DNA from: Norana najaformis
Taxonomy: Eukaryota > Annelida > Clitellata > Crassiclitellata > Hormogastridae
Assembly: GCA_964023275.1 (NCBI GenBank)
Contig: OZ029917.1
Coordinates: 20,026,488 to 20,090,487 of the forward strand
Direction of reading: 5' to 3'
DNA: 64,000 nucleotides
The stretch's first letter is position 1. Each line of letters opens with the position of its first letter. The notes beneath the pieces are model-generated. The model was not told the origin of the DNA. It saw nothing but the letters and a program-made list of their open reading frames with translations, and did no database searches. Below, piece after piece: positions 31,785 to 45,060 of this stretch. Both the position numbers and the translations under genes were made by a program.

Positions 31785-33410
31785 ATTCAGTGCAGTTCCA
31801 GGCACAGACAAAAGACAGGCTGCAGGCATGTGTGGGGCCCTTTGGAACCAGCACAGCGAATGACAATGCCGAGCGACTGATTGACTTCTGCATTGGAGCA
31901 GGTCTCAGGATCGGCTGATCGTGGTTCCAGCGCAAAGACATACGTACGTCCTGGTCCTGGTATTCGAATAATGGACATACTGGGAAGGAGTTGGTTTGCA
32001 TCCTAATTGTGTCATATCGTTGTCAATACCAGATGGAGGCTGCTGCAGAACTGCAGAGTGCAGCATGGCATGGAATTTGACACCGACCACAGAGCAGTTT
32101 TCACCAGGCTGAAGGTCAAACTGAGATACCAGAGAAGATTTCCACGAAAGTCATGATTCAACATTAATAGGTTGACGGACCCGGGCATTGAACGTGTATT
32201 TGCTGCCGACGTAGAAGAGAGGTTTGTTAACTGGGTGGTGGATGACAGCTGGGAAACGTTTTGTGACAACTTGACTGAGGCAGCTGAGAGACACCTGAGC
32301 ACTGAGAGAGAAGCCAGGAAAGAGAGTTTCAACAGCTGCTAAGGATTGCATATATCAGTCTGAGGGCAGCCTTTGATTCTGTCTGCCATGATGCCATCTG
32401 GAGGCTGCTTCTGTCTCAAGAGGTGCTAGAGTAGATTGCTGGCCTAATGAAGAATTTGTACATGGACGCACTGGCTGCGGTCTGCACTGATGCTGTAACA
32501 TCTAATTGGTTCAGGGTGGAATATGAAGTGTGACATGAATGTAGAATGGCTCCAGACCTGTTCCTGCGCCCAATGGATAAGATCATGGAGGAAACCGGGG
32601 ACCAAGGACAGCCAGGTGCACATATTGGTTCAGAGTGGTTAGCTGGTCTGGATTATGCCAATGATGTGGCTGTCCTTGCCGAGATGCTTGAAATCCTGGT
32701 CATGTCCTTCGAGATAATGGACCGGGAAGTGCATAAATGCAGACTTGAGATCAGTTGGGCCAAAACAAAAATCCAGGCTAAAGTGGACCAGTGCCCAACA
32801 TCGCATTATGTGAGTGTGGTGGGAAACCAGGTGGACCTGGTTCATGGATTTCCTACGTTGGTCGCCATGTTGAAGCTGATGGCGGCAGTGGAACTAAGGT
32901 TTGGCGGTGCATAGCCGTCGCCCGGGATTGCATAAGCAGCCTACAATGAGGAATATGGAACGCTAACATTTGACTAGACATGAAACTCCGCTTGTTCAAG
33001 GCATTTATCCTGCCAGTCCTGTATGCAGCAGAGACCTGGTCGCTTGCGAAGGATCTGGAGTCGAAAGGAGATACTGTGCATTCCCTATACAGCGTTTGTC
33101 ACCAGTGCAGAGTTATATCGCCACACTATGCATATCCCCGTGTCGGAGATGATTCAAACAAGTAGTCATGGCTGTTTGGACAGATTGCATGCTGCAAAGG
33201 TTGCCAGGAGCATGCCAAGGCCTTGCAAGCAATGATTTCCAGCCCTCCAAGAGGTTGGAAGAGACCTATTGGACACCCTCGCTATGTATGGACAAAAACA
33301 ATGGAAGCTGACCTGCACCGACTGAACTTCGGGTTACCTACGGCCCGGAGATGAGCCCAGAATAGGGATGGCTGGTTGGGCATTGTAGAAACGTTTGTGC
33401 TTCAGAAAGG
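31785..33410 (+). pseudogene. Decayed APE-type non-LTR retrotransposon (endonuclease plus reverse transcriptase)
   Basis: The plus strand shows endonuclease-like GPFGTSTANDNAERLIDFC and KDIRTSWSW (31830-31960) in pieces. Then come reverse transcriptase pieces: MAPDLFLRPMDKIMEETG, LDYANDVAVLAEMLEILVMS, ISWAKTKIQ and SVVGNQVDLV. After them come MKLRLFKAFILPVLYAAETW and a C-terminal piece around GLPTARR-stop-AQNRDGW. The order matches a LINE type common in marine invertebrates. The catalytic F/YADD is YAND, and stops and frame changes are frequent, so it is inactive. I do not assign a clade. It differs from the family ending at 29740-30205. Confidence 0.75.
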
Positions 33411-33744
33411 AGCATGCTGCTCAGTGTCTAATGCCATTTTTTCCATAAAATTACCTTAATCAGTGCGAAATAGCATAACATAAACAGTAGAAATTTATAA
33501 CAAAGCTGTACTACTGTGTTTGCTGATGCTGCTGTCCTTGCAGCTGAAATGCCTTTCCTCCATGAATACAGCAGTGATTGATCAAAAAGTACTGTAATTC
33601 TTGATATGTTTTTTCAGCCTTTTTCAAAGCGCATTTTGAGTGGATGCTGTTGTTTGCAATTCCCTTACTAAGAGCAGCACAAAGTTTGTCTTAGGATAAA
33701 TTTCTGTTTTAGGCTCCAGCTCGTGATAAGTACTACAAATACTG

Positions 33745-33850
33745 CCTCCTTCGATGGCTGCCATTTTTAATGAATCCCGTCCGGAAGTGACCAAAATCAT
33801 GTGGGAAGTGGCCATATTACGTGGCATGCATTAGCCAGTCACGTGGTGGG
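33745..33850 (+). promoter_or_regulatory. Putative promoter cluster of the 34716-39483 gene
   Basis: Within about 100 bp lie ATGGCTGCCATTTTT (YY1-like on the minus strand), CCGGAAGTGACC (ETS/GABP-type) and GTCACGTGG (E-box of the USF type). Such clusters mark TATA-less housekeeping promoters in animals. The first coding exon begins 0.9 kb downstream, so a 5' untranslated part would lie between. Confidence 0.45.
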
Positions 33851-34309
33851 GATGACTCTGGTTCTTCATTTGCTGATCACGTTGGGCGTGAGCTGATCCA
33901 CTGCATTTAAAGAGAGCGTGCAAGTAATTAGTTTGATTATCAGCAAGGTTTTGGTTCAATCACTTCTCTAGGCCAATTATACTGCTGTACACACTAATTT
34001 TTTCTTTAGATGCACACTTGAACTGAATGATTATGCAGCAACAAGATCAGTAGGGTACTGTTGACGGACCACTTAATATCTGGTGCATTATACGTGCATC
34101 AGCTTGGCTGCTTAAAACTGATGATGGGTCTGCTAATCTTTTCTTTAAAAGTTTTCTGGCCTTCAAGTACCCTAATTCAGCCAACTTCATATAGTTATTT
34201 CAGACCATACTAATGCTTAAATTAAATTATTAATGCTTAAATTCAGTGATTCATGCTGCTTTGTGACCACGTGCACCAAATTTTGGGGTTTGTAATAAAT
34301 ATTATAAAT

Positions 34310-34410
34310 AAATATTTTGCTCGTTTTGCTGTTTTACTCTCACTTATTTTGCTCGTTTTGCTGTTTTACTCTCACTTATTTTGCTTGTTTTGCTGTTTTA
34401 CTCTCACTAC
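34310..34410. repeat. Tandem repeat, about 33 bp unit, three copies
   Basis: The unit TTTTGCTCGTTTTGCTGTTT plus ACTCTCACTTA occurs two to three times head to tail, and a partial fourth copy follows. It precedes the 34716 gene. Confidence 0.8.
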
Positions 34411-34715
34411 TTGCATTGCTGTTTTGCTGATCAGTCTGTGTACCAGCACAAATTGTAAAGACTGAATCAGTGAATGAAGATTTAATGGTACATTCACTGC
34501 ATCAACCCTTGTGGCCTCTTGAATGAATGGTATGCCACTTATGTTATGCCATTTCTATGACAAACGGTGAATCGAATTTGGTAATGTAAAGAACTGTGAT
34601 TTTGGTGAATCTTTTTGATTGTATTAAAATAAGAAATGTAATTTATTCTATCCAGATTAGATGCTGTTCCTGCTGACTGCTAACTGATATAAATGACTTG
34701 CAAAGAGAAAGGATA

Positions 34716-37700
34716 ATGGATAGCCTGTCAACTGATCCTAACGATGCCCTTGTATTTCACTTCAAGTAAGTTTTTTCATTTTGTAATAAAGTTTTACTAC
34801 AGTAGATTTCTAAAAGTCAGTTAGATATATAATTGAAAATGTCATTTTAATTATCTGATAAGCAGAGCTCGAGTGCAGGTGACTAACTTTTTTGCTGTAA
34901 AGAATGCGTACCTATTAGAAATATTTTAGGTTAGTTTTATGGTTAATAAATTGTAATGATACCAGTAAGTGAATGAGTGTGTCAAACAAATACTAATTAT
35001 CGATACATAAGGTTTGTGTGTGTGATTCCTGTGAGGTTATTGCAGTATTTTTCAACATATTGAGCATGGCTGACAGTCGGTGGACAGCTGGTGTTGATTA
35101 TGCTTTAAACCAGAGCCACATTTTTATGTTGCCTGTAATTTGATTTAATGAGAAATCAGTACAGTACCTTCAGCACTTTGATGTGTTAGATGTACATTAG
35201 CAAAAAATTTCCTCAGTCATGAAGTCTGTTGATCCAAATGTGTTCAGCATCTGCGGCATGAAATTATGCAGACAACAGCCATAGCAAACGTGATTTAGTG
35301 GAATGGACTAGATTGTATTAGTGTCTGTGTGTAGGTGTACAGTATGACCTTTCTTATTTTTGCCGCTTTTTATAATATGGAAGCTAGACATGTCATAAGA
35401 AAATTCGTTTTGTCAAAACTTAGCCTTTTCTTTAGAGTAAGATGCATATTAACTGAATGCAATGGAATATTCAGTGTAGACTTTTTAAACCTTGAATCTT
35501 TTTTTACTTGTAGTCAGAGCTGTCAAGACAAGTTTGTAGGCAGTGTTTGCACTGAAAACAGACCTCTGGATGTCAGTAGCATCATTTCTAGTGGCAATAC
35601 AGGACAAGAAACTGGGCATTTGAATGTTGAAAAGGTTGAGATATGGGTGAATGGTGTTAAACGTGTTATATTCGTGCCACTTGGAAATAATCCAGGCAAA
35701 CCGAGTAATCCAAGTGAACCATGTGATTCAGATCCAAACCCAGCATCACCTGTAGTAGCTGACACCAAGACTTCTTCATGTTCTCGCAATGAGTGCTGCA
35801 GTACATTTTCTGTAACGACTTGTAGTAGTGGAGAGAATACTGTTTTGTCAAGAACTGTGAGCACGAACACTGTTGATCAGCTTCCAAATCGATGTGTTGC
35901 AACAGTAGCACCACAAATCAATCACAAACTAGGAAGGCTTTTGGTGTCATGTGCATTTGATGGTGCTTCAAAGTCTACAGAGTCTGGCATCAGGCAAGCT
36001 GCTGCAGTCGTAAAACAAGAAAAGCTCACTTCATCGACAGATTGTCTTAATGTTAGACCGGAACCAGCTGAAGCTTTGGCACTAGCTGCTTCCATCCACC
36101 AAAGACAGCACCTGACAGAAGTTCAGACAGGGTTACTAAATCCAAATGAATGCCAATATCAAGACAGACAGAGACAATTACACAGACCAAGCTATGACGT
36201 GCCGGGTTGTCTTCCTACTCTACATGGGTTAACAAGAAATGCTGTTCCTCATGCAGGATTGCATACATATGCTCCTGAAAGCAGTTCTACTACACAGTTT
36301 GCATTGCCAAATACAGATTTGTTCACTGGCCATCACAGACTGCCGACACAGATGCCTCCATATTTACTGCGTCCTATGCAAACAACATTTTTGGCACCCA
36401 GTAGTGTGGTGCTGTGTGGAAATATATCAGACAGAGGAGGGAGTAACTGTGGCAACCGCTTCTCTAATGTTCTTGGCGCACATGAACCAGTAGTTGGTCC
36501 TAATGAGCAGTGTTCAAACAGGAGTGCACAGATTCTAAATACACCTGCACTTCTGAGTAAACCTGCTGTAATGGTGCCAAATTTGCCACTTCAGAGATAT
36601 CAACACCTACTGGCAACCCTTGACCCAGCTAAACAACACAGTTATGGTAGAATTGGTGCACAAGATGGTACACAGTTACAGAATGTACATGCACCTGTGG
36701 CAAGGTTTCCCACAAGAGGAGAATATCCATATCCACAGTTCCCACTAAGACTTTCCAGCAATGAACGGATGGTGCAAGTTCCACGAGGAGATTTTCCACA
36801 TCTGCAGTTTCCAGTAAGGCTTCCCAGCAATGAACAGATGGCACAGATTGCCCGAGGAGAAATCTCACATCCACAGTTTTCACTAAGGCTTCCAACCAGT
36901 GACCACTTGGCACAAGTTGCCAGTTTCAGCATCGGACATCGATTCTTCAGTCATCATCCAAGTTACGTTAGCAGTTTTGCTCATGCAGAAAACCATGCAG
37001 GACATGAACTGTGCATTCCTTCTAGCATTGCTTCTTTTAATGCACAACCTAGTAGAATTACTCAGAGTGAGATGAATCCACTTCCACACAGTATTGGTAT
37101 TGGTCGAGCAGCTCACACCTCTGTATATCCCAAACAGCCAGAGGCATATCTTGGAGGTAACTTGGCTTTACAGAGAATGCATCAGAATCAGTCTAAGATG
37201 AGTCCTGCTGTGCCAGAAATGTCACAAATGCATCCATTACCAGACAGCTATTTGCATTATGCAAATTTGCAGGGTTGTGAGCAGGTTCCCAGTCCAAGAA
37301 TGCTGAACAACACCGAGCCGTCTACACTGCATTTGCAGAACCAAGGGAGCCACAAGTTGCTATCCACTGCTGTTGCGCAACCTCTCAGACGATCTTCAGC
37401 TGGACCGGCTCACCACGAAACCGCCCAGTTGAGTATCTTTCCGCCAATGAACAGAATAGTTTGCAGCAATGCTTGTCCGACAGAAGTTCCCCAATTCGTG
37501 CATGCACCACATGAAAATGTTGCATTTTCACAGAATGCTGTATCTTGTTCACAAACTGATCCACTGTCACGATGTGTTATGGCTCCTGGTTTAAGACCTG
37601 CTGATGTGCAAAATGCTTCCTCTTCATACACAATTCGATATCCGTCACCATCTGATAGGGCTGCTGTTTCACAGAACCTTGTAAGGCCAAGTTTGATGAG

Positions 37701-39483
37701 TGCTTGTGCTGGAGTTCCACTTAGATCAGTTTCTCAGAATCTTTCTGCTGAGTATTACCAAAAGGTTTTGTCTCCTTTTGCACAGACTACCACATATTTA
37801 CAAACACTGCCTTTTCGTGATGCATTCAATTCTCAGAGCGATGTTGCAGTTCAAAATCATGAAGTTACAGGAACGCAATCTCATGTACCAAATATCTGTA
37901 ATAATATTCAGGTTGAAGACGCTTTTCGTAATTGCCGTAACCAGTGCATGGAAACTCGTAATAGAATTGTTCCTGCTTTACTTTCATCAAATACCAGTCC
38001 AGCAGTCTGTGATCCTCAGCCATCTGCTAGTGCAGTGAGTGCAGTGTCAATGGCTTTGACGTCCACAAACAGAGCTGGTGATAAGAGTCTTGATGTAACA
38101 TTGGCTGACTCAAATAATGCATCTGCTTCTGCTAAAGCTACTGACAAGGATAAAACTTTGCCTCATTGTTCATCAGACACTGCAGTTGATGCTAGTCAGG
38201 AAGCTGTGCCTGAAATAACAGTTTCTCCCTCTCTGAAGTCTCAGCTTGAGCCTGGTAACAAATTTCAGCCAACTGCTGAACTGCAAGATCCACAAAGCCA
38301 GGCGGTCTCACTGCCAGGAAGTCCTCAGTCACCAATGTCTGAATTAATGAACTCAATAGATAAAATATCTGATGATCTTTCAATGCAGAAGTGGCTTGAT
38401 TCACTCATTGGCAATATTTCAGACTCCTCTAAGGATGGCTTTGACTGCCAGTCAAAATCAAAAACTGCACATTTGGCAGTTGTTAATCAGACTTCCAGCA
38501 AAGATACCACAACAGCCTCAGCTCATGCTTTGGTCTGTCCTCCTTCAGTGGCAAAACAAGGTGGCTTTAAGAAAAGCAAGCGAACTTGGATTGGTATCAA
38601 GTCAATTGAAGCTGAGATGTCACCAAAGTCTTCCAATGTTAAAGCCAGTCGCCGCAAGAGACGACGACTGACGATGAGGTCTAACCAGTCACCGGAAGGC
38701 AGCTGTGATGCTTCTTCAGATAGTTGGCATCCAGATAGTTTTGCTTCGTCTGAATCTTCCATGGATAGCGTTCTGACAAGCATTCCAAGCACACGGGCAT
38801 CCTGCACAGAATCATCCTGGTCTTCCGATGATTCTGTCACAATTGGAAAGCGTTGTAAAAAACGCTCTAGGAAATCTGTTCGTTCAAAGAATCAAACTGT
38901 ACATTCATGTCACAGTCACACTAGACGTTTGCGTTGTCTGTCACCTTGGCGTCGGAACTGCCCACGTTTTGGAAAAATTCAAGGTTGTTTTGTATCGCTG
39001 GAAGTACTATGTCTAAGAGGGAAAACATCTGTCAATGTGAAAAGTGCAAGTGAATTCTTGTGCTGTTCACCAAAGACCAAAACTTGCCCAGTTCAAAGTC
39101 GGTCTGAAACAGAGGACTCTTATGGTTCATGGTGTTTGTCCAGAAACAAAAAGCATTTTCTGAAACGTGATTCTAAACCAATAAGAAACACAGTCAAAAG
39201 TGGATCAGAAACTGAGGACTCCTATAGTTCACGACAACGGTCTAAAAACAAAAATCTTATTCTGAAATTGCGATATTCAAAACCAGCAAGAAATGTGGTT
39301 ATGAGTGGATCAGATACCGAGGACTCTTGTGGTTCACAACAAAAGTTTAAAACTGTAAGACATTTTCCGAAATCAAAGAATTCAAAACCAGCAAGAAATA
39401 TGGTCAAGAGTGGTAGCGAAGACTCTTGCTGCTCGTTGCAGCCATCTAGAAACAAAAAACGTTTCCTTCGTTTGCAAATCTAA
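34716..39483 (+). CDS. Unrecognised 1339 aa disordered, probably nuclear protein (two coding exons)
   Basis: Exon 1 is 34716-34765 (MDSLSTDPNDALVFHF, donor GTAAGT). Exon 2 is 35514-39483, after a strong TTTTTTTACTTGTAG acceptor. The phases join (codon AA+T) to give NQSCQDKFVGS. The open frame extends upstream to 35335, but that part lies before the acceptor and is probably intron. The protein is low in hydrophobic order and rich in Ser, Gln, Pro and His. One ordered-looking piece is VEKVEIWVNGVKRVIFVP near the N terminus. Around 420-486 are three ~26-residue repeats (PQFPLRL.SNE.M.Q..RG.). A predicted helix, SIDKISDDLSMQKWLDSLI, sits near 965. Basic nuclear-localisation-like stretches are SRRKRRRL (about 1063) and KKRSRKSVRSK (about 1130). 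The C terminus has four ~35-residue repeats built on SGSETEDS.S and SKPARN.V. I recognise no family; a nuclear regulator is a guess. It may have further 5' exons. Confidence 0.75.
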
Positions 39484-41824
39484 CTGCCTACAATTTTTAC
39501 CACTAACAGTACCAATACTTCACGAACTGAAAAATTTAATATTTGGGTGGAGGCTAATATTACAGAAATAATACTGATAATAGTCTGACTCTGAGATACT
39601 TTTATGACAGCATTAACCCTTTGAACCCGTATGGCCATAATTTTGGCTTTCCAGTCTGTGTATTATCCCTGCGTGGCCAATATATCGGCTTCAAGGTCTG
39701 TATCTTATCTCACAAGGCCAATGTACTGTCTGTATGTATGTATGTATCACTTAATTTGTAAAGCACCTTTTAAATAACTCACAAAGACATCTGTCGATGC
39801 TGTATACACAAAAAAATATGTTTACCATTGAATCAGGCATTTTTCTATGATTGGCACATATCAAAGTTCAATTTTGAGGTTTGCTTGGGTCTGTCTGACT
39901 TGTTTACAACCCTTTCACAAAATAAGGTGGTTGTTTTTGGTGTGCACATACCGGAGAGACCAATGGGGCAACTGGAAACCATAAGCGTATAGTATGTAGA
40001 GAAAAACATCAAAGATTTATAAAGTCTTACCCACCAAGGAATTAAAAGGACAATCCCTATAAGAGTGTGAGACAATTTTTCAATGCACATGTCGTAAAGG
40101 ATAATTAAGTATATGGCAAGACAGCACTTGTTGGAGTGACTACCATTCCAGAGTACTGGTGTTGAAAATATGGAGGTAAATTATGGTATAATATGTTCTT
40201 ATCCAAAAACATAGGTCAGATCAAGATTAAACCAAATAATTGTTGCTGACTGCACAAAAACTTTCATTTTTCTGCTGGGAGGGTTTCTTATGGGTGCTAG
40301 GGATGGGGACTGTTCTTGTGGGGAATATGGTTCGTACAAAACTTTGTAATGCCAGTAGCAGTATACCTTTCTTTTAAGACTACCATATTTTCCCAATTCA
40401 TAGTCACTGGACTGAATTTCATTTGTGCAAATGGTTCAGTTTAAAACTGGATTGCTTGTGTATGTACGTAAGCTGTTTCATGTCTGTGTAGACATTTTGT
40501 GTTTATTAAATTCCTCAGTTAGTCAGGCAATCCTTTGAATGTTCTACCATTGTTGTTGCGTTGGTTTTTTCCTGTGGGGCAATTGGGTATGCCTTTCTAG
40601 TTTATGTACTCATTTTTGGGCAGTTGCCCACTTTGATTTTAATTTTTTAACATGCAGTTCAAGACTTTTGGTGACCTTCCTGGAGTGCATTTCTTGAACT
40701 TTGTCGTATATTACTTGTAAAGAAGTGACCTTTTGGCTAGTCAACAGGTATTGCAGTTTTGATTTTGGAGCACTGTAAGAAATGTTTACACTGGAGAAGA
40801 TGTACAATTGAATTGTGGCTAACCCCAATGTAATTCCTTGTTTCTGAAAGATAATACAGTGTATCCAGTTCCTTTGAAAATGCTGTACAACTGGATTTTC
40901 AACAGATTAAGGCAGAAAAGTATTTATATCAGTAATGTGTAGTGAGATTGAAGTAGGCAATTCCCCGTGTGAGAATGTCATCTGCAGTGCTTTTCCTGAG
41001 TTAGCCTGTAATTCAAAGTGTCACTAGCATGATGAATACCTAGAATTATTTTTCCATGACAAAGCTTCTCTTATGTTTTGAAATCTTGATAGCAAAGCTG
41101 CTGTTATGTTTTGAAATCTTTATAGCACATAATAAACAAATACTCTCTCATCTTAATTAAAGCTCAACTTAGCTGTTTTTGGCCTTTGATGGAAGCAGAC
41201 GTATACGGTAATAAATATATCATTGCTTAACGAACATTACATTATTATTTTAATCAGGTAAAAGTGTCAATTAATGAAATAACTCAAAGTTGTCAAGAGA
41301 TATAAAGGTCAATTGAAATAGTTTTTTATGATTACCAGTGCTGTGAGCTAAATTTCTGTTGTATTTGACCGGTTTGTTTATCTAAGTTATGGATTTTGGA
41401 GCTTCATTCATGTCTTGCTGTCATTACCCTGCTGTGCTTTTATATCGCCAATGGGTTATTCTGTTACTGAGTATTGTGAAGTCTAATTTACGTTGACTAC
41501 AATCATAGCATGAGTTTATTTGTTGTGCAAGTAACTAGGGCTGTTGGTCCCAAGGTGGAACAGACATAGTGATGCAAGATAGTATGATAGTGGTTCCAGT
41601 CAAGTCTTTGATATATGTTATAATGTGAGCCTCTTTACAGTGTTGTCATTGTTGATTTGAAGACTTTTTGAGTTTAACTTTTAATTATTTTATAACATTA
41701 GATTGTGCAAAGACTTATTTAAAGACTGCAACATCTCTGCGATTTCAGATCTTTACAATTACATTAAAAATTTTGTTTTAATTTGCTGCATTATGATTTT
41801 TATAGTTGGGTTGAAGCTTGTGCT

Positions 41825-42010
41825 GTTGAAACGACGTTGGTGGATGCAGTGAAGTTAAGCATTGCTGAGACGTAAGCTCTTGAGTGGGCGACTGACTGTC
41901 CATCGAATATTGTGCCATCTGGTGCCCACTTAGCACTGCACCAAATGAGTACCAACACAGTTGGGAAGTTTAAAAGGGTGTCCTGTGTTGTGGCAGTTTT
42001 TATGCCTCAG
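41825..42010 (+). mobile_element. 5S rRNA-derived SINE (SINE3/DeuSINE-like)
   Basis: ACGTTGGTGGATGCAGTGAA, then GTTAAGCATTGCTGAGACG and CTTGAGTGGGCGACTGACTG, follows the order of the 5S rRNA internal promoter (AAGTTAAGCA..G..GGGC...AGTACTTGGATGGGTGACC). A second copy at 53690-53900 shares the head and the tail region around GGTGTCCTGT.GTTG.GGC. Confidence 0.65.
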
Positions 42011-44416
42011 CTGAAAGGTTCCTTTGACTTCAGGACAACACACGAGAAGCTATCATAGAAGTATGTACAGAATCGTGTTACCCTTTTGCCTTTTAGCAGA
42101 ATTTAGAAGGTTGTCCTGGTATTATGCTTTGTGTGTTTTGTCTTTATCTTGCGTTGAGTCCTTTGTGTTCTGTCTGATGCACTTTAGAGTTGATGTAAGG
42201 GGTTTTCAAATAGAAAGAAATGTAGCTTATATTACTGTGTACTAGTTTATTTGAGATTTTAAATTTTACTATTCTAAATTATTGTAGGCTAGAGTGTTTT
42301 CTGAAATGTAATTGGGATTTCAAAGAAATATTTTGAATTTACTTTCAGTGCTAATATTTGTGAATCTCCCAGACTGACCTGTAACAGTGTCACAGATGAT
42401 AAAAGTTGCTTAAGACCAGAGGATAAAATAAAATCGTGAAAGGGTCTGCAACGTACATTATAGAAAACTACATGACACAAATTCTTGAAATATTGTGTGT
42501 TGAATTTGGAATGATGAAATGGCTTACGTAATCTAGTCTGTGCTTCGAAATGTTGTTTATGTTAATGCAACGTGATTTGTGTAATTAAACGGTTCAGTAG
42601 CACAGATTTGTTTGAGACAATAAGTTACCAGCATATGTACCTTCAAATACAACCCTGTTTTGTGTAATTAGAAATTAGAAACTTCTGTGCTGCCTGTGTC
42701 TAATACACCCTTGTGGCACCTTGTGCCAATGGCACTCCAAAATCAAGTTGCAGTGTTGGTATCAACATTGCATTTATCTAATGCTTCATAATCAGATCAG
42801 TGTAAAATGCTCCAAAATCAAAACTCTGAGTGATTAAATAAGATTAATGATTTAATTGTAAGTGCAAGACTTAATTTCTAATATAATTTCTGCTAAGAAA
42901 TCATGTTTTTTGTAATAACGGCCAATTTCCTGAAATATCAATTTTTGCTTACATGTACTACATGTAGTTTTGTGGATACCGCACATTTAAAGAGTATTTT
43001 GTGTTAGAAGCTTTTCTGAGTTTCACCATAAAGTTTGTATTGAATTCAGACAGAGTGAGTTAGACAGGAAATATGACCATCCACTTTATTTGCTTTACCA
43101 TTATTTAGACGCCCTACCTCCAAAAGTGATATGTATGGGCTTTTACAGTTTTGTTGAGGTATTTGGTGCATTTACCTTTTAATTTATCATTTTTGTGTCA
43201 AAACTCACACAGCTTCATCCATAAGAGAGTTAAGTTGCCATTTTGGCAAGTCTGTTGCTATTATTTTCACAATAAATATTATTATACTATTCATAATTGC
43301 ATATTGCAATGCATTACCTGCCACCATAACTTGCTGCAATGGTGTAATTGTTATGAAGGTACAAATAAGAATCAATCAAAAGAGAAAATTTGTTTTGATG
43401 TTTTTGATAAGCTTAGTTTTCTTATGATGACAAATTGCTATTGCAATTGAATCATCATATTAACGATGATAATATTATATGTAAATGCTCTGCTAGTGGT
43501 GATAATGCTGTGTAAGTGCTCTGTTACAACACAATATCATCATACTTTTGTTATAGTAGTTCTGGACTAAAATCTCGTCTTTTTAGATTGCCCTTCCTCC
43601 ACAGCCTGTTATAAATTTGTACGAACTCTGGAATCTCTACTTGTTCAGTCAAAGGGATTGTGATTTTGAAATGTAGTTCACTTAGCATCATTCGTTGATG
43701 CATGTCACAATATCGGTGTTACAGTTATCTGTTATTGAACATGTTTCTGGTTAGAACTGTTGTTTGGTTTTAAAATTGAGGGCAGGTATAATATAGTAAT
43801 TAATAGACTCAGTTTATTTTAAAATTTACAGTGTGTATGTATTGTATTACTAGTGTATATGTATCAAAGCAGTTGTATATGGCTTGTTAGAACTTAGCCA
43901 AATTGCTGCTTAAACGGCTGTCTAAGTAAGTGCAATTTGAGATAAGCAGGGAATGTATGTTGAGCAGATTCAGTTGAAACAGTACATAGGCCTATAGATA
44001 TATGATGGAATGTTGTTCCAAGAGGAAGTTCTAATGCACAGGAAAGCTCAATGAACCCGTACTGATGTGTGGAAGCAAGGAACCTGCAAACCTCCTGGGT
44101 AGAAGAGCTTATGATATAGTGATCAGCAACCAGGCTGAGTGAGTGGTACCCGTCCCACCATTGCTTCCCTGGTGACGACAGATTGAGATTAAAATATGAC
44201 TGAAATCAGTTTAGGGCCAAGACAGGTACACCAAACCAGTGCTCAAGGCAGTGGGGCAAGATGTGTAGCTTGGTCAACAGTGTCAAAGGCTGCAGATTCC
44301 TTGACACTGAACCCCAATTTTAAGAAGGTTCCCGTCTTAAAGTTTTTAGCTGAGCTGATATTGTAATATGCAGAAAAACCAAAGTCGCTATATGTAAAAC
44401 TGAAAAATGGTGGAAA

Positions 44417-44892
44417 GGGGTCATCCATAAAGGACGTCCGCAAAGAGGGAGGGGTCATGCAAATGCGGACAAGGGTAGGGGTTATGGCCTATGCGGACTA
44501 CTGCATAAGAATTTGGTACATGTACATAGCTTTTAGTACAACCCGTTCTTTAAACCCGACATAGTCAGATGGCAGACACTCTGAACTGCATTGGTTCATC
44601 AATTGTAATGTTCTGTTGCATACAGCTAAAGAAACATTTCAAGTTTTCAATGTATCTTAAGTCGCATCTGTTTATATCTGTTAGATAGCCTTGTGAGGTC
44701 CTTTAAAATAAGATAGAATGAGTAGTTTATTAATGACTTTCCGGATGTTGGTCTTTTATTTTCCACTGGCCTTTTAGAGTGCAGACGTCTGCAAAAGGGG
44801 GAGGGAGGAGGGTAAGGCTAAATGCGGACAAGAGGAGGGAGGGAGCGGTCCAAAGTAGGTCATTTTTGCGGACTTTCTTTATGAACGACCCG
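44417..44892. mobile_element. 476 bp inverted-repeat element (MITE-like)
   Basis: The left end reads GGGGTCATCCATAAAGGACG then TCCGC. The right end, on the minus strand, reads CGGGTCGTTCATAAAGAAAG then TCCGC. That is about 19 of 25 matches. Internal direct repeats of ATGCGGACAAG..GAGGG occur near both ends. It has no coding capacity and would depend on an autonomous partner. Superfamily not assigned. Confidence 0.6.
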
Positions 44893-45060
44893 AAACCGAA
44901 TATGAAAAACCGAAAAGGCGATCGATAGGCTACAGTATACAAATTTTCCCTCTTAAATATTATTTTTTGTACACTGGATATTCTTCAGTAACTTAAAAAA
45001 TAATAGGGCCTATATGCGTCCCATCTCTATGCTAGCGTAGGCTAATGGCGTAGGCCTATA

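Noticed and set aside
35335-35513. Upstream extension of the large open frame, with a hydrophobic N terminus that could look like a signal peptide
   Set aside because: A strong polypyrimidine-AG acceptor at 35513 and an in-phase upstream exon at 34716-34765 make this part intron.
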